DNA of 64,000 nucleotides from Acidobacteriota bacterium (GTDB lineage Bacteria > Acidobacteriota > UBA6911): contig JAAYAJ010000031.1 in NCBI GenBank assembly GCA_012719455.1, positions 25,105 to 89,104 of the forward strand. The letters are read 5' to 3'. A model generated the notes under the pieces. It worked only from the letters and a program-made list of their open reading frames with translations, was not told where the DNA came from and made no database searches. Position numbers and translations under genes: made by a program. Below are positions 19,471 through 27,154 of this stretch, in pieces (positions within the stretch are counted from its first letter, which is position 1; the number at the start of each line of letters is the position of its first letter).

Positions 19471-20112
19471 ATGAAACTTCTGGCGATCAACGGCAGTCCG
19501 AGAAAGCGGTGGAACACGGCGACCCTGCTCGAAAAAGCGCTCGAGGGGGCGGCATCGCGGGGGGCGGAAACGGAACTGGTCCATCTCTACGATATCGATT
19601 TCAAGGGGTGCGTGAGCTGCTTCGCGTGCAAGACCCTGGGTGGGGCGAGCTACGGGCGCTGCGTGGTCGAGGACGGGCTGAAGCGGGTGCTCGATGAAGT
19701 CACGCGGGTGGACGCGGTGCTCGTGGGGTCGCCCGTTTACCTCGGGTCGGTCACGGGAGAGACGCAGTCGTTCCTGGAACGGCTGATTTTCCCCTACCTG
19801 GCCTACACCGATCCCCCGACAACGCTCTTCCCCAAAAAGATCCGCACCGGGTTCATCTACACCCTGGGCGCCGGCGAAGAAAGGGTGCGGGAGGGGGCCA
19901 TGGAGGCGAACTCCACCAGCCACAAGTTCCTGCTCGAGGTTGTGTTCGGGAGCGCGCGGGCGCTTTGGTGCTGCGACACCTGGCAGTTCGAGGACTACTC
20001 GAAGGTCTACGCCCCGCGTTTCGATGTCGCGAAGAAGGCCCGGCGCCGGGAGGAGGTTTTCCCCGAGGACTGCCGCCGGGCGTTTGACCTGGGGGCCGAA
20101 TTGGTGTCCTGA
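19471..20112 (+). CDS. NADPH-dependent FMN reductase / flavodoxin-family protein
   Basis: 213 aa with the flavodoxin-like FMN-reductase fold: N-terminal INGSPRKRWNTATLL phosphate loop, then CVSCFACK (a cysteine pair common in iron-sulfur flavoprotein-like reductases) and SPVYLGSVTGETQSFLER, the second FMN-contact loop. Likely reduces flavins, quinones or nitro/azo-type acceptors with NAD(P)H. ATG 19471 is chosen because GGAGGAGG sits just upstream; the longer frame from 19447 lacks a ribosome site. It precedes the carboxylesterase by 108 bp in the same direction. Confidence 0.85.
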   Translation: MKLLAINGSPRKRWNTATLLEKALEGAASRGAETELVHLYDIDFKGCVSCFACKTLGGASYGRCVVEDGLKRVLDEVTRVDAVLVGSPVYLGSVTGETQSFLERLIFPYLAYTDPPTTLFPKKIRTGFIYTLGAGEERVREGAMEANSTSHKFLLEVVFGSARALWCCDTWQFEDYSKVYAPRFDVAKKARRREEVFPEDCRRAFDLGAELVS

Positions 20113-20220
20113 TCCGGGTGCCGGAGGGCTTTCGGGCTTTCGGTGGCGGGAGTTTTTTGGGGACGTGGGGGATAACAGCGGATTGCGTTCGGGATTTTCG
20201 AGACTCATAGGGAGGTGGGA

Positions 20221-21759
20221 ATGAAGAAGATCTGGATCACCCTTTTTCTGGTCGGCGCGTGCGCGCAACTTGCGTTTTCACAGATTAAAACGGCCAAGGT
20301 GACGGGCGGGGAGGTCGAGGGTGTCGTCGCCGACGGACTCTCGGTCTTCAAGGGGATTCCTTTTGCCGCGCCCCCGGTAGGGGAGCTGCGCTGGAAGGCG
20401 CCCGCGCCGGTGGCCCCCTGGACCGGGGTCAAGAAGACGGACGCGTTCGCCGACGCCTGCATGCAGCCGCCCAACTCGCAGGGGAACACCGCCCCGGTCA
20501 GTGAGGACTGCCTCTACCTGAACGTCTGGACGCCCGCCAAAAAGGGGGGTGACAAGCTTCCGGTGATCGTCTGGATCCACGGGGGGGGCTTCAGCGGCGG
20601 GTCGACCAGCATTCCCATGTACGACGGGACGGGCTTGGCCAAAAAAGGGGTGGTCCTGGTCAGTGTCGCCTACCGTGTAGGTCCGTTCGGATTCCTTGCG
20701 CACCCGGAACTCAGCCGGGAAAGCGGCAGGGGGTCGGGGAACTACGGTCTCGAGGACATGATCGCGGGGCTCCGGTGGGTGAAGGAAAACATCGCCCGCT
20801 TCGGGGGGGACCCGGGTAACGTTACCCTCTTCGGCCACTCGGCCGGCGGAATGGCGGTCAACCAGCTGGCGGCTTCCCCGGTGACCAAGGGGATGTTCCA
20901 CCGCGTCATCTGCATGAGCGGCGGGTCGTTCGCTCCGCTGCAGACCTCCGCGCAGGGGGGGGTGGGAATGGGCATCCCCGCGCTCGAGCTTGCGGAATCG
21001 TCGGGCAAGGCCCTGCTCGAGAAGCTGGGAGTCGCCGATATCCGCGCCGCGCGCGCCCTCGGCGCCGAGGAGATCCAGAAGAACGCGGAGGGGAGGTTCC
21101 GGCCGGTGGCCGACGGGCACGTGATCCCGAGCGATCTCTATACGATCTACCAGGCCCGCCGCTTCAACGACACCCCGATCCTCCTGGGCTTCACCTCCGA
21201 TGAACTGGGATCGTTCGGCGGCCGCGGGGGGATTACCGCCGCTCAATTCGAGCAACAGGTCCGCTCGCAGTACGGGCCTGTCGCCGAGACGATTTTAGGC
21301 GTGTACGCGCATGGCACGGACGCCGAGGCGACGAGAGCTTCCAAGGACCTGTCGCGCGACAGCATGTTCGGATGGAGCACCTGGACGTGGTCGCGGCTCC
21401 AGTCTGAAAAGGGGAAGGGGAAAGCGTTCCAGTACTATTTTGATTACCACGAGCCCACCGTCGAAGGGGCGGGGCACGGCGCCGATGTTCCGTATGCATT
21501 CCAGACCCTGGCGCCCGGGCCGAACAGGACCCCCAAGCCCGAGGATCTGAAACTCGCCGATATGATGAGTTCCTATTGGGTCAACTTCGCGAAGAATGGG
21601 GACCCGAACGGGCCCGGTTTGCCCCAATGGCCCGCTTTTGCGGAGCGGGATCAGAAGGCGATGGTGTTCGATGGGACGCCCGGCGCCCGGCCGGTCCCGA
21701 ATCTGGACAAGTTGAAGGCCCTTGACGCGTATTTCTCCCGGCTCAGGGAGGCGAAGTAA
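20221..21759 (+). CDS. Secreted type B carboxylesterase
   Basis: 512 aa, complete homologue of the truncated gene at the left edge. The signal peptide is ITLFLVGACAQLAFSQ, then GGEVEGVVADGLSVFKGIPF, the standard type B opening. The oxyanion motif HGGGF, elbow GHSAGG (Ser207), acid candidate in FTSDELGSF and catalytic His in GAGHGADVPYAF are all present. ATG 20221 has GGGAGGTG upstream. Hydrolyses carboxylic esters outside the cytoplasm; natural substrate unknown. It converges on the secreted gene at 21870 across a hairpin. Two closely similar copies 19 kb apart point to duplication rather than separate acquisition. Confidence 0.93.
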   Translation: MKKIWITLFLVGACAQLAFSQIKTAKVTGGEVEGVVADGLSVFKGIPFAAPPVGELRWKAPAPVAPWTGVKKTDAFADACMQPPNSQGNTAPVSEDCLYLNVWTPAKKGGDKLPVIVWIHGGGFSGGSTSIPMYDGTGLAKKGVVLVSVAYRVGPFGFLAHPELSRESGRGSGNYGLEDMIAGLRWVKENIARFGGDPGNVTLFGHSAGGMAVNQLAASPVTKGMFHRVICMSGGSFAPLQTSAQGGVGMGIPALELAESSGKALLEKLGVADIRAARALGAEEIQKNAEGRFRPVADGHVIPSDLYTIYQARRFNDTPILLGFTSDELGSFGGRGGITAAQFEQQVRSQYGPVAETILGVYAHGTDAEATRASKDLSRDSMFGWSTWTWSRLQSEKGKGKAFQYYFDYHEPTVEGAGHGADVPYAFQTLAPGPNRTPKPEDLKLADMMSSYWVNFAKNGDPNGPGLPQWPAFAERDQKAMVFDGTPGARPVPNLDKLKALDAYFSRLREAK

Positions 21760-21771
21760 CCTTCGGGCGAC

Positions 21772-21811
21772 GGGGCGGGTCCAGGGCCTTGCGGCCCGCC
21801 GGACCCGCCCC
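21772..21811. terminator. Nested hairpin between convergent genes
   Basis: Outer arms GGGGCGGGTCC (21772-21782) and GGACCCGCCCC (21801-21811) are perfectly complementary, and the loop contains a further GGGCC/GGCCC stem. It lies 12 bp after the carboxylesterase stop and 58 bp before the end of the convergent gene. No T tract; probable bidirectional terminator. Confidence 0.55.
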
Positions 21812-21869
21812 TCATCCAATCCCGTACCGCTCCGGCTCGACGTGCGGCATAGGTTCTAAGAAATCCCGC

Positions 21870-22718
21870 CTATCGCGCCGTTTCGGGTATGGCGTTGGGG
21901 GGCGGATCGATCACGATCGGTTTGCCGGTGAGGTTCACGCTGATCGTGTGGATCCAGCGGTAGCGCCCGTTCACCAGCCGGAACAGGTGTGAATCGGGCA
22001 TCCCATCCTTGCTGTCGCCGAAACGGCAGAAGACGTTGATCGCCCCCATCTCCTCGTCGACGACGTAGGTGCGGTTGACGACGAACATCTCTCCGAGCGG
22101 CGCGGGGATCTGGCAGGTGTCCCGGGGCTCGTTCTTGGGGTTGGTGTAGGCTCCCCCCTCGAGCCGGGCGCACGGCGTCCCCCAGGGGGGACGGATCCCC
22201 TTGTCTAGGAAGACGAAATCGAAATACTGGTTCCCGGCGTCGACCAGGGCCTGGCGGCTGACCCGGTCATCGGGCGCGAGCACCGGCCAGTCTTCGGCTT
22301 TCGAATACTTCAGGTAATCCGCGGCATTGAACAGCCAGTCATCCTCGTCGCTGACGAGGCTGTCGATCTCGGTGATCTTGCCGTTCTTGACCGCCAGGCG
22401 GGTGCCCAGCACGTAGGGGTGCCCCCCCTCGGTGATGATCACCTCGGTGAAGGTCTTGCAGCGCGGGACATCGTAGATGCTGATGGTGTGCGCGATCGGC
22501 AGCGCCGTATTCCACAGCCCCTTTTCCCCGGTGATGGGGATCATGTTTTCCTGGAACTTCGCCTTGGCGTCCAGCGACATCTTGGAGATGTCGCCCGAGG
22601 CCTGGGCGGCGAGATAGCTCTCGACCGCCGCCTGGAGCATCGGCCGGGTGCATTCCTGCGCGTAAACCGCGGTGGAGCCGGCGAGCAGGACCGCCAGGCT
22701 GATCAGTGCACGGATCAT
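21870..22718 (-). CDS. Secreted protein, NTF2-like/DUF8021-like
   Basis: 282 aa with a signal peptide (LISLAVLLAGSTAVYAQE) and ATG 22718 preceded by GGAGGTT. The mature protein starts LQAAVESYLAAQASGDISKM, and the C-terminal half has an NTF2-like strand pattern (VNRTYVVDEEMGAINVFCRF and HLFRLVNGRYRWIHTISV). It resembles the secreted proteins grouped as DUF8021, assigned here from memory. Several cysteines (near residues 20, 85, 185, 205 and 240) suggest disulfides and an extracytoplasmic site. Function unknown. It is divergent from the Tat-exported flavoprotein, a possible functional partner. Confidence 0.65.
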   Translation of the reverse strand: MIRALISLAVLLAGSTAVYAQECTRPMLQAAVESYLAAQASGDISKMSLDAKAKFQENMIPITGEKGLWNTALPIAHTISIYDVPRCKTFTEVIITEGGHPYVLGTRLAVKNGKITEIDSLVSDEDDWLFNAADYLKYSKAEDWPVLAPDDRVSRQALVDAGNQYFDFVFLDKGIRPPWGTPCARLEGGAYTNPKNEPRDTCQIPAPLGEMFVVNRTYVVDEEMGAINVFCRFGDSKDGMPDSHLFRLVNGRYRWIHTISVNLTGKPIVIDPPPNAIPETAR

Positions 22719-22900
22719 GGAACCTCCTTTGGATTCACTCGAAATCGGGATCTGGAAACAATCCTGCGGCCCGGCGCCCGCGGGGATGCGATCCCGGGGG
22801 AGGCCCTCTGCGATTGCTTTCAAAGATAAAAGGTCGACGGCGGCATTTTTGCGTAAACGGCCGGAAAAAGCAATCTCCTCCGCGTCCCCGCTTTTCCCGC

Positions 22901-22929
22901 TTGTGCCGGGGCCGAATATTACCTATAAG
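22901..22929 (+). promoter_or_regulatory. Sigma-70-like promoter for the flavoprotein gene
   Basis: TTGTGC (22901-22906), 17-nt spacer, TATAAG (22924-22929). The predicted start of transcription near 22936 would leave a leader of about 22 nt containing GGGAGGG at 22944-22950, 7 nt before the TTG start codon at 22958. The consistency of promoter, ribosome site and start supports all three. Confidence 0.55.
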
Positions 22930-22957
22930 TCTTTACAAACCATGGGAGGGCGTCATC

Positions 22958-24589
22958 TTGAGAGCAAAGCAGACCGCAGGGGCGCAGCCGAGCCGCAGGA
23001 CATTTCTCCGTAACGCCGCCGCGGGGGCGGCTGTTTTCACCGGGATGCTCCGGGGCCGGCCGGTGGCCGCCGGGCCGGCCGTGCAGGCCGTCCTTTCACC
23101 GGGGCAGGCGTTCGAGACCGATGTTCTCGTGGTCGGGGCGGGAACGGCGGGGCTCGCCGCCGCGGTCTCGGCCGCCGAGACCGGGGTCCGGGTGACCCTC
23201 ATCGACAAGGCGGCGACCTTCACCGCCCTCGGGGGGGACAACACCGCCATCGGCAGCCGGCTGCAGAAGCGGCTCGGCATCGAGATCGACATCGACGAGG
23301 TGGTCGCCGCCCTGATGCGCTGGGGGGGGAACAAGCCCGACGCGCGCCTGATCCGGCTCTGGGCCGTCCACTGCGGCCGGGTCATGGACTGGATGCTCGA
23401 CATGACCGACGCCGCCGGGCTGCGGGCCGGGCTCTGGATCCCGACCGAACTGGACGCGAGCGCCGCCCGCATCGACGCCTGGCCGCGCCCGACCGGGTTC
23501 CCCGCCGGGTGGGACTACCGCGCCGAAGCGACGGTGGAATATCCTACGGCGCACCGGTGGAACGAGGGGGCCCACCAGCGGATGCTGCTGGAGGTGCTGG
23601 AGAAAAACGCCCGGAGCCGCGGCGCCGCGATCTTCTACGAAACCCGCGCCGCCGAGCTGCTCGCCGGCGCCGGGGGGCGGGTCACCGGTGTCCTGGCCGA
23701 AACGGGAGCGGGCGACTACGTCCAGATCCGGGCGCACAAAGCGGTCGTGCTCACCACCGGCGATTACGGGAGCAACCCGGAGATGATGCGGCAATACTGT
23801 CCCCAGGCGGCCGAGCTCGCGGCTTCCCGGGCCAACCTCAAGCGCGTGCTCGGCGTGGCGCACAATACCGGGGACGGGCACCGCATGGCGATGCGGATGG
23901 GGGCGGTCATGGAACTGGCGCCGCACGCCCCGATGGCCCACATGTTCCACGTCATGGGGACCGACGCCTTCCTGCGCGTCAACCGGTACGGCGACCGGTA
24001 CGAAAACGAGGACGTGGACACCCAGAGCCTGGCCAACCAGTGCGTGCAGCAAGGGGGATACTGGGTCGTGTTCGACGCCGGCTGGCCGGAGGACGTGGCG
24101 AAGATGGGCCTGGGCTTCCGGCGCATCTGGCGGCCCGACGAAGGGACCCGGCGGCGCTTCGAGTCACAGCTGAAATCGGGCCAGGTCATCCAGGCGGCGT
24201 CGATCGCGGAACTGGCGGCGAAGATGAAGGTGCCCGGGGAGCGCTTCCGGGCGACGGTCGAGCGCTACAACGCCCTCGCACGCGAGGGACGGGACCTCGA
24301 TTTCGGCAAGAGGGCCGACCGGCTGACGCGGGTCGACCGGGCGCCGTATTACGCGGGGTGGAGCGACACCCCCGATTTTCTGGCGGTCATGGGCGGGCTG
24401 GTCGTCAACCCGCGCCTGCAGCCCCTGGACGACCGGGGGCGGCCGATAGCGGGCCTCTACCTGGCCGGTAACACCGTGGGCCGGCGCTTCGCCAACGACT
24501 ATCCCGTCATCCTCCCCGGCCTCAGCCACAGCATGGCCTGGACCCACGGCTACCTCGCCGGCCAATGGGCCGCCGGGGAGAAGGCCTAG
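22958..24589 (+). CDS. Tat-exported FAD flavoprotein, fumarate reductase/KstD/urocanate reductase-like
   Basis: 543 aa. The TTG start is chosen from the ribosome site GGGAGGG and because the Tat signal SRRTFLRNAAAGAAVFTG follows at once. An FAD-binding_2 domain begins DVLVVGAGTAGLAAAVSAAE; a second dinucleotide-related stretch, AGLYLAGNTVGRRFANDYPV, closes the FAD site near the C-terminus. The family includes fumarate, urocanate and other enoate reductases and 3-ketosteroid dehydrogenases. Having no heme domain of its own, it would need an external donor; the tetraheme cytochrome at 59806 is a candidate in the same genome, though not linked. Periplasmic. The actual substrate is not readable. 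Confidence 0.85.
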   Translation: MRAKQTAGAQPSRRTFLRNAAAGAAVFTGMLRGRPVAAGPAVQAVLSPGQAFETDVLVVGAGTAGLAAAVSAAETGVRVTLIDKAATFTALGGDNTAIGSRLQKRLGIEIDIDEVVAALMRWGGNKPDARLIRLWAVHCGRVMDWMLDMTDAAGLRAGLWIPTELDASAARIDAWPRPTGFPAGWDYRAEATVEYPTAHRWNEGAHQRMLLEVLEKNARSRGAAIFYETRAAELLAGAGGRVTGVLAETGAGDYVQIRAHKAVVLTTGDYGSNPEMMRQYCPQAAELAASRANLKRVLGVAHNTGDGHRMAMRMGAVMELAPHAPMAHMFHVMGTDAFLRVNRYGDRYENEDVDTQSLANQCVQQGGYWVVFDAGWPEDVAKMGLGFRRIWRPDEGTRRRFESQLKSGQVIQAASIAELAAKMKVPGERFRATVERYNALAREGRDLDFGKRADRLTRVDRAPYYAGWSDTPDFLAVMGGLVVNPRLQPLDDRGRPIAGLYLAGNTVGRRFANDYPVILPGLSHSMAWTHGYLAGQWAAGEKA

Positions 24590-24641
24590 CGGGAGCGGAC
24601 CGCCGGTCGTTCGGCCCTGCGGGAACGGAGGCGGCTTGTGC

Positions 24642-24647
24642 CATAAT
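24642..24647 (+). promoter_or_regulatory. Possible -10 element placed for a leaderless transcript (ywbE)
   Basis: CATAAT lies 6 nt upstream of ATG 24654, which has only a weak AGG nearby. Compare 50352, 52183 and 63110, where TAnnnT elements lie 7-8 nt before start codons with no ribosome site. Confidence 0.3.
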
Positions 24648-24653
24648 GCAGGC

Positions 24654-24851
24654 ATGGACGGCGCACGACGGTCCCAGGTCCAGGTTGGAATGACGGTCCG
24701 GGTGGTGGAAAAGCGGAACCAGCGGAGCGGAGAGCTCACGGAGGGGATCGTGCGGAGAATCCTCACCCGGTCGCCCACCCACCCCCACGGGATCAAGGTG
24801 ATGCTCGACGGCGGCGTCGTCGGACGGGTCAAGGAGATCGTCCGGTTTTGA
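24654..24851 (+). CDS. ywbE: YwbE-family small protein
   Basis: 65 aa, matching the YwbE family (DUF2196) over its whole length: VQVGMTVRVVEKRNQRSG, GIVRRILTRSP, HPHGIKVML, GVVGRVKEI. The family forms a small beta-barrel-like protein and is of unknown function; its basic charge suggests nucleic-acid contact, which is inference. ATG 24654 is used; an in-frame ATG at 24636 is also possible. It is 15 bp upstream of the following hydrolase, suggesting cotranscription. Confidence 0.85.
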   Translation: MDGARRSQVQVGMTVRVVEKRNQRSGELTEGIVRRILTRSPTHPHGIKVMLDGGVVGRVKEIVRF

Positions 24852-24866
24852 GACGGGAGAAGCGAT

Positions 24867-25685
24867 ATGGCGGATGCGGCTGAAATCGTGGTTGAGCGGG
24901 ACGCGGTCTACGCCGAGGTCGGGCGGCCGCTGCGCTGGAACGTCTTCCGGCCCGCCGCGGCGGTCGCCGGCGCGCCGGGCATCCTCGTCTATCACGGCGG
25001 GGGGTGGCGGGTGGGCGACCGGGCGAATATGACCGCCGCCTGCGAGGCCTTCGCCCGCCGGGGCTGGGTGGCGATCGCGCCCGAATACCGGCTGCTTGGC
25101 GAGGCCCCCTGGCCGGCGCCCCTGGACGACACGCGCGCCGCCATCCGTGCCGCGCGGGAGCAAGCGGGCGCGCTTGGGATCGCCGCCGACCGCGTCTTCC
25201 TGGCCGGCTATTCGGCGGGGGCGCACCTGGCGTTGCTGGCGGCGAGCGGGAGTGAGGACCCGGCCCAGGGCCCTTGCGCCGATCGGCCCGGAACGGTCGC
25301 CGGGGTCGCCGCCTTTTTCGTCCCCGCCGTCATCCCGGAGACGCAGGGGAGTGCGCTCGGCATCACGGGCCCCTGCGCCGCCGCGGCGCTCGACCTCCGG
25401 ACCCACGCCGGCCGCCTCCCCCCCGTCATCCTCTTCTGCGGCGACGGCGATTCCATGACCCCGCCGGAGCTCTCCCTGGAACTCTACCAGGCCATCCGCC
25501 GGGCGGGGGGTACGGCCGACCTGCGCCTGTACGCGGACCTGGTCCACGAATTCGTCTCGCTCCCCGGGATGATGGAGGCCACCGTCGATGACGCGGCCGC
25601 CTTCTTCACCCGCACGGTCCTTTGCAAGGCGGAGTTCGACGCCGCGCTCGAGCGCCTGCGCCGGTGGTGGGAGGGCGTCGGGTAA
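24867..25685 (+). CDS. Alpha/beta hydrolase, BD-FAE/HSL-like esterase
   Basis: 272-aa cytoplasmic alpha/beta hydrolase with no signal peptide. YHGGGWRVGD provides the oxyanion hole, GYSAGAHLALLA the nucleophile elbow (Ser near residue 115), and CGDGDSMTPPELS and LVHEFVSLPG supply the acid and His. This pattern matches the carboxylesterase/lipase-like and kynurenine-formamidase-type hydrolases. ATG 24867 has GACGGGAG upstream. It probably hydrolyses short-chain esters or amides. It is convergent with the TraB-like gene. Confidence 0.85.
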   Translation: MADAAEIVVERDAVYAEVGRPLRWNVFRPAAAVAGAPGILVYHGGGWRVGDRANMTAACEAFARRGWVAIAPEYRLLGEAPWPAPLDDTRAAIRAAREQAGALGIAADRVFLAGYSAGAHLALLAASGSEDPAQGPCADRPGTVAGVAAFFVPAVIPETQGSALGITGPCAAAALDLRTHAGRLPPVILFCGDGDSMTPPELSLELYQAIRRAGGTADLRLYADLVHEFVSLPGMMEATVDDAAAFFTRTVLCKAEFDAALERLRRWWEGVG

Positions 25686-25762
25686 GGGAGCGCCCGCGAT
25701 CACAATGCGGGAGGGGCCTCGTGGTACGGATACAAACGTACCCGGCGGCGGCGCGAGGGCGT

Positions 25763-26944
25763 TTACACCGAACGGGCGGCGATCCAGGCGACGGAGACAT
25801 AGGTCCCGATCGCGCTTCCCAGGTTGGCGAGCGCCACCACCAGCAGGATGCGCGTGACCGGGTTGAGCCAGAAGCCGCGCACGCTGGCGATCGCGTTGGG
25901 GAGGTCTTCGAGATCGCTCACCTTCGGTTTTTTCAGCAGCGCCTGGACGATGCCGGCCACCCAGCCCGCGGCGGTCAGCGGGTCGAGGCTGGTCAGGGGG
26001 GCGGCCACGAAGGCGGTCAGGATAGTCAGCGGGTGGGCCAGGGCCAGCGCGGCTCCGAGTGCGGCAAGGGTGCCGTGGACGACGACCCAGATCCCGATGT
26101 TCTCCATTCCGTGCTGGGTCCCCCGGCCGAAGCTCGCGGCGATCAGCGCCAGTATGGCGATCGGCACCCCCCACTTTAAAATAGTGGCCCAGGTCGATTT
26201 CGGGGGGAGTTCCGACAGCGGCCCCAGGTCGTGGGGCTCATGCACCTGCCGCGCGATCCCCGGCACGTGCCCGGCTCCCACGATGGCGACGATGTCGACG
26301 CCGGGCGCATTGCGGATCTTCTCGGCGAGATAGGTGTCCCGCTCCTCGATCAACCTCCGCTTGATCTCGGGGAAAGTGGCGGCGAATTCGGACATCACGA
26401 CTTCGAACTGGTCCTTCTTCTTGAGGGATTCGATCATCTCGCCGTCGATCTCTTCCCCTCCCAGCACGCCCATGGCCACGTGGGAGAAGAGCTTGATCTT
26501 GTTCCAGAAGCCGAGGTATCCCCAGACGCGCTTGAGGGTGATCTCTATGGCACGGTCGGCCAGGACCAGCTCGGCCCCCGTCTCCCGGGCCATTTCGATC
26601 CCCTTGAGCATCTCCGCCCCCGGCTGGAGCCCGAGCTTGTTGCCCAGCCGCCGGTAGAAGCTGGTCAGGATCAGCTGGGCCAGGAGGAAGACGGACTTTT
26701 TCTGCCGCACGACCTGGAAAATGTCCATCTTGGCCCAGTTGTCGGCCTGGGTCATGGCTTGGTAGCGCCCCGGGCACAGCTCTACGCAGATGGTGTCCGG
26801 TTTGACCCGTTCGACCGTCGCGGCGACATCCTCGACGCTCTCCCTGGAGAGGTGCGCCGTGCCGACGAGGTAGAGGTTCTTTTCCCCCACCCTCACGTGG
26901 GTGACGGTTTCCGGCAGATCGATGGTTTCGGTCATGTTTGACAT
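25763..26944 (-). CDS. TraB/GumN-family membrane protein
   Basis: 393 aa, like the bacterial and archaeal TraB proteins (pheromone-shutdown-related). The N-terminal Tiki/TraB domain has LYLVGTAHLSRES, the conserved CVELCPGRYQAM block and, near residue 215, IVAIVGAGHVPGI with the conserved GAGH. The last 140 residues contain three or four hydrophobic helices. The superfamily is proposed to be metal-dependent proteases or hydrolases. The start is uncertain: ATG 26944, 26935 and a further upstream ATG at 26992 are in frame and none has a clear ribosome site. The region upstream carries a REP-like hairpin. Confidence 0.85.
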   Translation of the reverse strand: MSNMTETIDLPETVTHVRVGEKNLYLVGTAHLSRESVEDVAATVERVKPDTICVELCPGRYQAMTQADNWAKMDIFQVVRQKKSVFLLAQLILTSFYRRLGNKLGLQPGAEMLKGIEMARETGAELVLADRAIEITLKRVWGYLGFWNKIKLFSHVAMGVLGGEEIDGEMIESLKKKDQFEVVMSEFAATFPEIKRRLIEERDTYLAEKIRNAPGVDIVAIVGAGHVPGIARQVHEPHDLGPLSELPPKSTWATILKWGVPIAILALIAASFGRGTQHGMENIGIWVVVHGTLAALGAALALAHPLTILTAFVAAPLTSLDPLTAAGWVAGIVQALLKKPKVSDLEDLPNAIASVRGFWLNPVTRILLVVALANLGSAIGTYVSVAWIAARSV

Positions 26945-26991
26945 GGGGACAATCACCAGCGCCCCGTTTGCCCTTCCTGTTCCAAGTAACA

Positions 26992-27019
26992 AAAGGGGAC
27001 ACCGGTGACTGTCCCCTTT
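26992..27019. repeat. REP-like hairpin, GGGGACA-type
   Basis: Perfect 10-bp arms AAAGGGGACA and TGTCCCCTTT separated by 8 nt, between divergent genes. The GGGGACA core recurs in degenerate form elsewhere in the window, consistent with a REP-type family. It could also act as a transcription stop. Confidence 0.5.
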
Positions 27020-27154
27020 CGCCCTGAAATATAATGGGCGGGGGGCGTTCTGTCACCCTCAAAAATCCCCGGACGGATTCCGTTGCCCTTCCGGGCCCCG
27101 GTTGTCGTAATATGGGCGTATCCGTCAATCGACCGTACACAAAGGGGGACCAGA

